NCBI GenBank assembly: GCA_002422665.1
Contig: DITA01000063.1
Location: forward strand, 1 to 6,477
DNA: 6,477 bases
Reading direction: 5' to 3'
Origin: Cloacibacterium caeni_C
GTDB lineage: Bacteria > Bacteroidota > Bacteroidia > Flavobacteriales > Weeksellaceae
Shown: positions 1-6,432 of the stretch, piece by piece
Layout of the letters: every line of letters begins with the position of its first letter
Numbering within the stretch: position 1 is the stretch's first letter
Notes under the pieces: model-generated
Database searches by the model: none
What the model saw: only the letters and a program-made list of their open reading frames with translations
What the model was told of the DNA's origin: nothing
Position numbers and translations under genes: made by a program

Positions 1-671
1 GGCTTTCTCCTTATCAAATCAGAGAGATAAGAATTTTAAACTCACGTTTCTCTAATTACGGAAACTGGCACAGATATTACAGATATAATCCTAACAGATG
101 GTATTATGACAGATTTATTGCATTAGAAAGAATTTTAGGTCCTAGAATTTACGTAGTATATTACCAAAGATATTATAGAAACTATAACCCAATTGTTTAC
201 TATCAAAATTATAGAGTGAAACATTATAGACCAACAGTTTATGTGACTCCAAGATATAGAAATGTAGATGTAAGAACATTTAAAAATGATGCTTACAGAA
301 CAGGAGGTTTCAGAAATAATGATAGAGCATATAATGACAATAGAAATTTCGAGAAATCTAGAGAAAATTCAGGTTTTAGATCAGGTTCATCTGATGAAAG
401 ACCTAGAAATAATGGTGGATTCAGAAGTTCCGATTCTAGAAATGATAATGACAGAAACTACGGGAACCAAAATCAACAACCATCTAGAAATGAAGGCTTC
501 AGAAGTGTTTCTCCTCAAAGAAGTGAAAGCCAAAACAGAGGAAATGACGCAGTAAGAAGTGGTGGTTTCAGAGGTCAAGGTCAAGAAAACAAAGCTTCAG
601 AAAATCGTTCTTCAGGAAATGGAAGAGGAAATGGCAACGGAAACGGAAACAGAGGTGGCGGATTTAGATAG
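1..671 (+). CDS. 3' part of a Tyr/Arg-rich protein with a low-complexity GFR-repeat tail (5' partial)
   Basis: The reading frame is open from base 3 to the TAG at 669-671 (222 visible residues), so the gene starts before the window. A GTG at 216 lies in frame but is internal, because the frame continues upstream with similar Tyr/Arg-rich composition. Visible residues 1-71 contain 16 Tyr and many Arg. They also hold two short segments, LSPYQIREI (1-9) and ALERILGP (40-47), which resemble the LxxxQ helix and the ILSPEQ helix of Spy-like/DUF4890 proteins. From about residue 95 the protein turns into an Asn/Arg/Gly/Ser-rich, probably disordered and strongly basic tail. Six GFR motifs occur in it (303-314, 369-380, 414-425, 492-503, 561-572, 657-668), the last being the C-terminus itself. 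Export is plausible by analogy with Bacteroidota proteins of this look, but the signal-peptide region is outside the window. The exact family is not recognised. A strong terminator follows 37 nt after the stop. Confidence 0.8.
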   Translation, partial: LSPYQIREIRILNSRFSNYGNWHRYYRYNPNRWYYDRFIALERILGPRIYVVYYQRYYRNYNPIVYYQNYRVKHYRPTVYVTPRYRNVDVRTFKNDAYRTGGFRNNDRAYNDNRNFEKSRENSGFRSGSSDERPRNNGGFRSSDSRNDNDRNYGNQNQQPSRNEGFRSVSPQRSESQNRGNDAVRSGGFRGQGQENKASENRSSGNGRGNGNGNGNRGGGFR

Positions 672-708
672 AAACATCATACTTTTACATACCAATATTT
701 TGATTTTT

Positions 709-742
709 AAATGAGGAACGATTCTATTGTTCCTCATTTTTT
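709..742 (+). terminator. Rho-independent terminator of the GFR-repeat gene
   Basis: A perfect 11-bp stem (709-719 with 729-739, core ATGAGGAAC/GTTCCTCAT) encloses a 9-nt loop and runs into a T tract (737-742). It begins 37 nt after the stop at 671. There is no T tract in the other direction, so it serves + strand transcription. Confidence 0.87.
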
Positions 743-839
743 ATGATAAAAAACATAAACCAATTTTTAGGCACGAGATTTGATTATGTTAAATATGAGA
801 AGTAATTCTTCATATCAAACTAATTTTTTACATTCACAC

Positions 840-867
840 AAAAGCGGAACTTTAGTTTCGCTTTTTT
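840..867 (+). terminator. Rho-independent terminator in the gap before the glycosyltransferase gene
   Basis: An 11-bp stem (840-850 with 855-865) has one G-T wobble (847/858), a TTTA loop and a T tract (862-867). It lies about 100 nt after the first terminator, with no convincing gene between the two. It may be a back-up terminator, the end of a short untranslated RNA, or a relic of a lost gene. It shields the gene at 930 from upstream read-through. Confidence 0.8.
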
Positions 868-891
868 ATTTAACATTAAATTTATTTAAAC

Positions 892-924
892 TTGAATTTT
901 GAGAAAATTTTTGTTCTAACTTCG
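892..924 (+). promoter_or_regulatory. Putative Bacteroidota-type promoter of the glycosyltransferase gene
   Basis: TAACTTCG (917-924) matches the Bacteroidota -7 consensus TAnnTTTG in five of six fixed positions. A TTG at 892-894 lies 22 nt upstream and another at 899-901 lies 15 nt upstream, so neither is at the best spacing of about 19. The -7 element ends only 5 nt before the ATG at 930. If it is real, transcription starts at or next to the start codon. Confidence 0.4.
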
Positions 925-929
925 TAGTT

Positions 930-1910
930 ATGAAAATTTTATATGCGATTCAAGGAACAGGAAACGGACATGTTTCCAGAGCAAGAGAAATTATTCCCAT
1001 CCTCAAAAAATATGGTGAACTTGATATTCTCATCAGCGGAACTCAAGCCGACGTAAATCTAGATGAAGAAATAAAATATCAGTTCAAAGGTTTCGGTTTT
1101 GATTTCGGAACCAAGGGTGGAATAGATTATAGAGGCAGTTTCCGAAAAGCAGATTTTTCACAATTAATAAAAGATATTAGAAATCTCCCAGTGAAAGATT
1201 ATGATTTGGTGATTAATGATTTTGAACCTGTTACCGCTTGGGCTTGTAAACTGAGAGGGAAAAAATCGGTAGCGCTGAGTCATCAATCAGCATTTTTGTC
1301 TCCTAAAACGCCTATTATTTCTGGAATTCATCTGGGTGCAATCATTCTCAAAAATTATGCACCAGCTACTGATAAAGTGGGATTTCACTTCGAGCCATAT
1401 GATGATTTTATCAGAACGCCAGTCATTCGTTCGGAAATAAGGAACTTAAAACCAGAAAATTTAGGACATTACACGGTTTATCTTCCTGCCTATTCAGATG
1501 AATTTATTTTGAAAAAATTATCAAAGCATCCAGACCAAAAATTTCAAGTTTTTTCTAAACATACTCGCGTAGATTATTCTCAAGAAAATGTAGAAATCTA
1601 TAAGGTGAATAATGAAAAATTTAATCTATCTCTAGCAAAATCAGAAGGATTATTAACGGGTGGCGGTTTCGAAGGTCCCGCTGAAGCTTTATTCTTGGGC
1701 AAAAAACTTCTGTGTGTGCCTATGTTTCATCAGTATGAACAGCAATGCAATGCTTTGGCTGCCGAAAAAATGGGAGCAACTGTGATTTGGAGTGAGAAAG
1801 AATTTGACCAAAAATTAAATCATTGGCTCAAAAATGCAGAACCCATTCAAGTCAATTTTCCTGATGAAACAGAAGAAGTTATTAAAAACCTCATCGAAAA
1901 ATATAGCTAA
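930..1910 (+). CDS. MurG-like GT-B family glycosyltransferase
   Basis: This 326-residue protein is likely a cytoplasmic or membrane-associated glycosyltransferase that moves a sugar from an activated nucleotide donor to an acceptor not identifiable here. The fold is read as GT-B. The N-terminal Rossmann half opens with strand KILYAIQ and a Gly-rich loop GTGNGHVSRA (9-18), close to the N-terminal loop of MurG. It continues through NDFEP (96-100) and SHQSAF (117-122). The C-terminal donor-binding half has GGGFEGPAEAL (244-254), then a strand ending in P264 and the stretch HQYEQQCNA (267-275), the usual arrangement in GT1/GT28 C-terminal domains. It fits the Pfam group Glyco_trans_1_3. It is somewhat shorter than MurG (about 350-360) and is not MurG itself: there are no cell-wall neighbours and the motifs only resemble it. 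No signal peptide or membrane segment is seen. The ATG at 930 is chosen because the Rossmann strand starts directly after it. The gene stands alone between terminators, so its pathway is open (glycolipid or envelope glycan are possibilities). Confidence 0.87.
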   Translation: MKILYAIQGTGNGHVSRAREIIPILKKYGELDILISGTQADVNLDEEIKYQFKGFGFDFGTKGGIDYRGSFRKADFSQLIKDIRNLPVKDYDLVINDFEPVTAWACKLRGKKSVALSHQSAFLSPKTPIISGIHLGAIILKNYAPATDKVGFHFEPYDDFIRTPVIRSEIRNLKPENLGHYTVYLPAYSDEFILKKLSKHPDQKFQVFSKHTRVDYSQENVEIYKVNNEKFNLSLAKSEGLLTGGGFEGPAEALFLGKKLLCVPMFHQYEQQCNALAAEKMGATVIWSEKEFDQKLNHWLKNAEPIQVNFPDETEEVIKNLIEKYS

Positions 1911-1936
1911 GTTTTTTTAACAAAATTTTAGCTTTT
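1905..1936 (+). terminator. Weak putative terminator overlapping the glycosyltransferase stop codon
   Basis: A 6-bp stem AGCTAA (1905-1910) / TTAGCT (1928-1933) includes the stop codon and is followed by TTTT. Its 17-nt interior could fold further as TTTT/AAAA. The stem is short and AT-rich, so read-through into the next gene is possible. Confidence 0.25.
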
Positions 1937-1944
1937 CAGCATTT

Positions 1945-1959
1945 AACCTTTGTAAGGTT
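1945..1959 (+). promoter_or_regulatory. Putative -7 element with an overlapping 6-bp dyad, upstream of the Spy-like gene
   Basis: AACCTTTG (1945-1952) matches TAnnTTTG except at the first base, and lies 48 nt before the ATG at 2000. A perfect dyad AACCTT-TGT-AAGGTT (1945-1959) covers it. No good TTG is seen about 19 nt upstream, so promoter assignment is weak. The dyad could be an operator or simply chance in AT-rich DNA. Confidence 0.3.
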
Positions 1960-1999
1960 TTGTCATCAAAAAGATAATTAACCAAATAATTACAAAAAA

Positions 2000-2464
2000 A
2001 TGACAAAGAAAATAATTTTAAGTGCAGCCATTTTTGGTGCAGTATTCATGTTCGGACAAGAGAGACAAAAACTTACGCCAGAACAAAGAGAAGCTAAAAA
2101 AGCGGAAATGGTTCAGAAATCGAAAGAAAGACAACAAGCTCATTTAAACAAGATGACCACAGAACTTAATCTTTCTAAAAAGCAAGTGGAACAAATAAAA
2201 GCTTTACAGGAAAAAAATAATGCAGAAAGAGAAGCGAATAGAGCAAAAATGGAAGAAATGAGAAAGCAAAGACAACAAGAAATGCAAGCGAAAAGAGATG
2301 CTCATGATGCAGAAATGAAAAAAATCCTTTCGCCTGAACAATATGATAAATGGCAAAAACAAAGATTAGAAAACATGCAGAAACAAAGAGACGCATGGAA
2401 AAATAAAGCCATGAGAAAAAGAGGAAAACAAGGCGGAATGAAACCACAAAATACACCTCAGTAA
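2000..2464 (+). CDS. Exported Spy/CpxP-like, DUF4890-type helical protein
   Basis: A 154-residue protein with a clear signal peptide: Lys-Lys at 3-4, a hydrophobic core at 5-18, and a likely cut between G19 and Q20. The mature part is almost wholly helical and highly charged, rich in Lys, Arg, Glu, Gln and Met. It shows the pattern of small Bacteroidota periplasmic proteins annotated as DUF4890 or Spy/CpxP-like: LTPEQ (25-29), an LxxxQ helix LNLSKKQ (56-62), a long coiled-coil-like helix (about 60-108), then ILSPEQYDKWQ (109-119). The C-terminus is basic and Gly-rich (RKRGKQGG, 139-146). Known Spy and CpxP proteins act as periplasmic chaperones or stress sensors. For this protein that role is inferred only from the pattern. 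The ATG at 2000 gives the full signal peptide and has the A-rich leader usual in Flavobacteriia, with no Shine-Dalgarno site. A strong terminator follows, and the gene is probably transcribed alone. Confidence 0.85.
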   Translation: MTKKIILSAAIFGAVFMFGQERQKLTPEQREAKKAEMVQKSKERQQAHLNKMTTELNLSKKQVEQIKALQEKNNAEREANRAKMEEMRKQRQQEMQAKRDAHDAEMKKILSPEQYDKWQKQRLENMQKQRDAWKNKAMRKRGKQGGMKPQNTPQ

Positions 2465-2508
2465 AACACAAACTTCATAAACTTTTTATTTTAATTTTTA
2501 ATTCACAC

Positions 2509-2537
2509 AGCGAGAAAATTTTTTCTCGCTTTTTTTT
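2509..2537 (+). terminator. Rho-independent terminator of the Spy-like gene
   Basis: A perfect GC-anchored stem AGCGAGAAA (2509-2517) / TTTCTCGCT (2522-2530) with a 4-nt loop ends in eight T residues (2530-2537). It separates the Spy-like gene from the DUF3857 operon. Confidence 0.92.
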
Positions 2538-2562
2538 GTGATTTTTATCAAGTTCTTAAAGG

Positions 2563-2593
2563 TTTGTTTAATAAAAGAATTTTTATAAATTTA
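2563..2593 (+). promoter_or_regulatory. Bacteroidota-type promoter of the DUF3857 / transglutaminase-like operon
   Basis: TTTG (2563-2566) and TAAATTTA (2586-2593) are separated by 19 nt, matching the Bacteroidota -33 TTTG and -7 TAnnTTTG pattern except for the final base. Transcription would start near 2600, giving a leader of under 20 nt before the ATG at 2617. It lies just after the preceding terminator, which supports it as the operon promoter. Confidence 0.58.
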
Positions 2594-2616
2594 GCAAAAA
2601 CTATCAAAACCATTTT

Positions 2617-4503
2617 ATGAACAAGCTTTTCTCTTTTATCTTTCTTGTTTTCAGTACTTTACTATTTTCTCAAAATTATGCGGTTTCTGCGATTTCAGAA
2701 AATTTACTTCATAAAGCCAATGCTGTAGTAAGAAATGATGAAACCACTATTGATATTAATGCCATAGATAATATGGTGCAGACTTACAATAAGACTATTA
2801 CCATACTGAATAAATCTGGTGATAATTTTTCGAGTATTCGTATTCCTTATGATAAAAGTGTTTCGGTAAGCAATATAAAAGTGTCTATTTTAGACCAAAA
2901 TGGTAAAGTAATTAAGAAATATTCTAAAAGTGATTTTATAGATGCTAGTCATAGTCCTAGTTTTTCTTTTTATGATGATAGCAGAATTTTGTTTCTGAAT
3001 TACATGTCAATCACTTATCCGTATTCTATACAATATTCTTATACTACAGAAACAAGAAATACGGTTTTTATGCAAGATTTTTTCCCAATTGATGGCTATA
3101 ATATTTCTACAGAAAAAACAAGTTTAGCGATTAATAATAAATCTGGAATCAGATTAAGAACTAAGGTTCATGAAGCGGATTTTGCGAAAATTTCATTTAC
3201 AGAAAATGGACAAAAATATTTTTACAGTTTTTCAAATGTTCCAGCAGTAGAAGATGAGCCTCGTTCACCTAGTTTGATAGATTTTTTACCAAAAGCTGAG
3301 TTTTCATTAGATCAATTTTCATTAGAAGGCAAGAAAGGAAATCTTACTCAGTGGAATGAATTTGGGAATTGGTATTACCAAAATCTAATCAACCCTGTTT
3401 CAGAAATTACACCTGCGCTTCAAGCAGAAGTTGCAGCACTTAATCTTACAGGAAGTACTCATGATAAGGTGAAAAAACTTTTCCAATACATGCAGAGCAA
3501 AACCAGATATGTTTTGGTAGCAATAGGAATTGGTGGTTGGAAACCTATGTTGGTAGAAGATGTTAGAAAAAAAGGATACGGTGATTGTAAAGCATTAACC
3601 AATTACATGAGAACCTTATTACAAGCTGCAGGAATTAAATCTTATTACTGTATCATCACAGATGATCGTTCTCCGATAAAATTTTCTGAAGATTTTCCAA
3701 AAATGTTTGGAAATCATGCGATTCTCATGATTCCTACAGAAAAAGGAAACATTTGGTTAGAAAATACTTCACAAGAAATTGCTTTTAATCATTTGAATTA
3801 TACATCTCTCAATAGAAATGTAATGGCAGTTTCTGAAAATGAAATCAAGTTAGTCAATACACCTACATATAAACCAGAAGAAAGTAGTGAAATTCTAAAT
3901 GCTGAAGTTAAACTAAATCCAGATAATAGCATAAATGTGGATGCTAAATTTAGATTTTCTGGGGCGCAATATGATTTCCAAATGCCACTGACTACGCTTA
4001 ACAAAGATGAGGTAAAAGAAGCGCTTAAAGAAAGATTTTATTACCTTAATATGGAAAATCTAGAGGCTAATAATGTGACTAATAATAGAGATGAAGCGCT
4101 GATAAATTATGAAGTGAAGTTGCAAGCGAAAAATTATTCTAAAAAATTAGGAAATGATATCATTTTAAGAGCAATGCCGTTCTTAGATCTTATGCAAACT
4201 ACTAGTCACGAAGACAGAAAATTACCATTAGAGGTCTATTTTTCTTATCAAGATACTTACAATTTTTCCCTAGAAATTCCAGAAGGATTTAAGTTGGCAG
4301 AAGTTCCAAAATCTGTACAGTTAAATTCAGAATTTGGTAGCTATTCTCTCCAATTTTCTATGGAAAATGGCAAATTAGTCACTCAACGAAAAATTACGAT
4401 TCTGAAAAATATTTATCCTAAAGAAAAATATAAAGAATATATAGAATTCAGAAAAAAAACCAATAACCTAGATAATACTAAAATTCTTTTAACTAAAATA
4501 TAA
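2617..4503 (+). CDS. Exported DUF3857 / transglutaminase-like protein with an intact Cys-His-acid triad
   Basis: This 628-residue protein starts with a signal peptide (MNK, hydrophobic 4-17, likely cut between S18 and Q19, no lipobox Cys). It should therefore be periplasmic or further exported; no type IX sorting domain is evident. An N-terminal beta-rich DUF3857 region covers roughly residues 50-215. A transglutaminase-like domain follows at about 280-390, with GIGGWKP (304-310), the Cys motif GYGDCKAL (320-327, Cys324), the His motif GNHAIL (365-370, His367) and WLENTSQ (380-386). The acid of the triad would be Glu382 where classical transglutaminases have Asp. From memory, related Bacteroidota proteins often have WLECTSQ here, so Glu is probably normal. 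A beta-rich C-terminal region (about 400-628) completes the usual layout. Such folds include protein cross-linking enzymes and cysteine peptidases; the actual reaction is unknown. The gene leads a two-gene operon, 3 nt before its paralogue, behind its own promoter. Confidence 0.9.
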   Translation: MNKLFSFIFLVFSTLLFSQNYAVSAISENLLHKANAVVRNDETTIDINAIDNMVQTYNKTITILNKSGDNFSSIRIPYDKSVSVSNIKVSILDQNGKVIKKYSKSDFIDASHSPSFSFYDDSRILFLNYMSITYPYSIQYSYTTETRNTVFMQDFFPIDGYNISTEKTSLAINNKSGIRLRTKVHEADFAKISFTENGQKYFYSFSNVPAVEDEPRSPSLIDFLPKAEFSLDQFSLEGKKGNLTQWNEFGNWYYQNLINPVSEITPALQAEVAALNLTGSTHDKVKKLFQYMQSKTRYVLVAIGIGGWKPMLVEDVRKKGYGDCKALTNYMRTLLQAAGIKSYYCIITDDRSPIKFSEDFPKMFGNHAILMIPTEKGNIWLENTSQEIAFNHLNYTSLNRNVMAVSENEIKLVNTPTYKPEESSEILNAEVKLNPDNSINVDAKFRFSGAQYDFQMPLTTLNKDEVKEALKERFYYLNMENLEANNVTNNRDEALINYEVKLQAKNYSKKLGNDIILRAMPFLDLMQTTSHEDRKLPLEVYFSYQDTYNFSLEIPEGFKLAEVPKSVQLNSEFGSYSLQFSMENGKLVTQRKITILKNIYPKEKYKEYIEFRKKTNNLDNTKILLTKI

Positions 4504-4506
4504 TCC

Positions 4507-6432
4507 ATGAAGACTAAAATTTTTACTGTTTTTTTATTCTCTATTTCAATGTTTGTGTTTTCGCAGCACAAGTTTATGAAATATCCAGAGTTCAATAAAA
4601 ACGAACTTTCTAAAACGAAATCTACCATCAAAGAAGATGCTCATGCAGAAATATTATACAGTTCTATTAGTAATTTGATTATTAATGGAGAATTAGAAAC
4701 CAAAGTCTTTAAAAGAATTAAAATTTACAATAAAGAAAAATCTTCTCAGTATCTAGATGTTGAAATACCTTTATATGAAGGAAATGGAGAAAGAGAATAT
4801 GTTTCTGGATTGAAGGCGGTAACTTACAATTTAGAAAATGATAAAGTCGTTAGTTCTAAAGTAGAAAAAGACGCAAAATTTAAGTCTAAAGAACAAAAAA
4901 ATAGATTTATTCAAAAATTCACGTTTCCTAATGTAAAAGATGGATCTATCATAGAATATCAATATCAATTAAATTCTCCTTTTTTACAATTGCTTGACAA
5001 AACTTATTTGGAGTTTGATATTCCTGTTATTTATGAAGAATACGTTTTTGATTTTCCTAAATTTTTTGGGTACAATTATAATTTTCAAGGAGGATTAATG
5101 CCAAAATATAAAGAAGATCAAGCTCAAATGATGTATGGTCAGGATTACTACAGTTTGAGGCTAGGTTTTGAAAATGTACCGCCTTTTAAAGCCGAAAATT
5201 TTGTTAAGAATGATAGAAATTACATCACTAATATAAGACCAGAGTTAAATTCTACCAATTTTAATAATACATTTAAATCTTACGCTACAACTTGGGATGA
5301 TGTAAGAGATAAATTAAAAGATTATGATGATTTTGGAGGACAATTAAGTAAAAAATCTTTGGCAAGAAATGTGCTTTCACAAGATATTATGAATATACCT
5401 ATTCCCAAAGAAAAAGCCAATAAAATTCTGAAATTTGTGCAATCAACTTATACGTGGGACGGAAATGTTGGGTTATTTACAGGAGATGGTATAAAAAGCT
5501 TAATAGATTCTAAAATAGGAAATAGTGCAGAGATTAATCTTTATTTAATTATGCTGATGAGAGAAGCTGGCCTTAATGTAAGTCCAATGATTATGAATAC
5601 TGTAAATAGAGGAATTTTGAATATTGCATTTCCTACAATTGGTGCTCCTAATTATGTAGTAGCTTGTTTAGAAGATAATGGTAATTACTATTTGTATGAT
5701 GCAACTTCTAAATTTTCTTTGCCAAACTTATTGCCACCAAGAGCTTATAACTATAACGCTATTCTGTTAAAAGATAAAAAAGCGGAAATTCTACAAATTA
5801 ATAATTTCATCGAAAGTAAAACTTATCTTAATGTAGATGCTAAACTGAATGAAGATACTACTTTTGAAGGCAACTTTAAAGATAGAGATACTAAAACTTT
5901 TGCGATTCTTGCTTATGACGAATATGTAGACAATAAACAAGACTACGAGAAAAAGTACAAAGAAAGATACACCTTTAATTTTAATAATTATAAATCAGAA
6001 GTAGTAAATGATAATGAGTTTCAGACCAGTTTTGATTTCAATACAGACGGTTTTGTAGATGGAGTTGGGGGTAAATTAATTTTCAATCCACTGCTATTTT
6101 TATACCGCCAAAACCACGAGTTTAATCAAACCGAAGAAAGAAAATATCCTATAGAGTTTCTTTCTCCTTATGAAACGGTGAAAAAAGTGGTAATTACCAT
6201 TCCAGATAACTATAAATTTGAAAATCTTCCGAAGTCTAAAAAATTTAAGACCGAAGATGATGGAATTGTTTATTCTTATGTAGTAAGTACTGAAGGTAAT
6301 AAAATCACTGTAGAAACCTCAGTTAAAATAGATTCTGATAATTTCCCTAGAGAATATTACCCTGCATTTAAGCAGATTTTTGATGCCATTACACAACTCG
6401 AAGGTCAGCTTGTAACGCTGGTGAAAAAATAA
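4507..6432 (+). CDS. Exported DUF3857 protein with a degenerate transglutaminase-like domain (probable pseudo-enzyme)
   Basis: This 641-residue protein has a signal peptide (MKTK, hydrophobic 5-18, likely cut between S19 and Q20, no lipobox). A DUF3857 region follows, including VKDGSIIEYQYQLNSP (143-158), a family hallmark. The transglutaminase-like domain at about 300-402 aligns with its upstream neighbour: GNSAEIN (338-344) takes the place of GDCKAL, and APNYVV (380-385) the place of GNHAIL, while YDATS (397-401) keeps the acid. Thus Ser340 replaces the catalytic Cys and Tyr383 the His; only Asp398 of the triad remains. Normal transglutaminase or thiol-peptidase catalysis is not expected. 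A binding, scaffold or regulatory role is inferred. Similar substituted members seem common in Flavobacteriia, so this is not decay: the frame is intact and full length. The start lies 3 nt after the previous stop with no promoter or Shine-Dalgarno site, indicating one transcript and perhaps translational coupling. No complete terminator is visible before the window ends. Confidence 0.88.
   Translation: MKTKIFTVFLFSISMFVFSQHKFMKYPEFNKNELSKTKSTIKEDAHAEILYSSISNLIINGELETKVFKRIKIYNKEKSSQYLDVEIPLYEGNGEREYVSGLKAVTYNLENDKVVSSKVEKDAKFKSKEQKNRFIQKFTFPNVKDGSIIEYQYQLNSPFLQLLDKTYLEFDIPVIYEEYVFDFPKFFGYNYNFQGGLMPKYKEDQAQMMYGQDYYSLRLGFENVPPFKAENFVKNDRNYITNIRPELNSTNFNNTFKSYATTWDDVRDKLKDYDDFGGQLSKKSLARNVLSQDIMNIPIPKEKANKILKFVQSTYTWDGNVGLFTGDGIKSLIDSKIGNSAEINLYLIMLMREAGLNVSPMIMNTVNRGILNIAFPTIGAPNYVVACLEDNGNYYLYDATSKFSLPNLLPPRAYNYNAILLKDKKAEILQINNFIESKTYLNVDAKLNEDTTFEGNFKDRDTKTFAILAYDEYVDNKQDYEKKYKERYTFNFNNYKSEVVNDNEFQTSFDFNTDGFVDGVGGKLIFNPLLFLYRQNHEFNQTEERKYPIEFLSPYETVKKVVITIPDNYKFENLPKSKKFKTEDDGIVYSYVVSTEGNKITVETSVKIDSDNFPREYYPAFKQIFDAITQLEGQLVTLVKK

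Noticed and set aside
286..555. Frame of 89 codons in another + frame within the GFR-repeat gene
   Set aside because: It is a shadow of the repetitive AGA/GAA-rich coding sequence, with no recognisable domain and full overlap with the real gene.
303..668. GFR repeats as a tandem DNA repeat or CRISPR-like array
   Set aside because: Spacing is irregular, always a multiple of three, and the DNA of the copies differs; the signal is at protein level.
216..671. GTG at 216 as the true start of the GFR-repeat gene
   Set aside because: The same frame is open back to base 3 with matching Tyr/Arg-rich content, and the codons before the GTG read as normal protein, so 216 is internal.
743..805. 20-codon frame between the two terminators as a gene
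   Set aside because: It is too short to support by composition alone and has no convincing promoter. It is kept only as a finding.
930..1910. Calling the glycosyltransferase MurG
   Set aside because: The motifs are only MurG-like, it is shorter than MurG, and there are no mur/fts neighbours. A general GT-B assignment is safer.
2175..2471. Minus-strand frame of 98 codons, rich in Phe and Leu
   Set aside because: It is the antisense of a Lys/Glu/Gln-rich helical gene, which automatically gives Phe/Leu/Ser-rich reverse translation. There is no promoter or family resemblance.
3798..4631. Minus-strand frames at 387-584, 3798-4004 and 4413-4631
   Set aside because: They are short antisense shadows inside clear coding genes, with no motifs or initiation signals.
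4507..6432. Second DUF3857 gene as a decaying pseudogene because of lost catalytic residues
   Set aside because: The frame is full length and intact, the signal peptide and hallmark DUF3857 motifs are present, and spacing to the upstream gene is tight. This points to a maintained non-catalytic protein.
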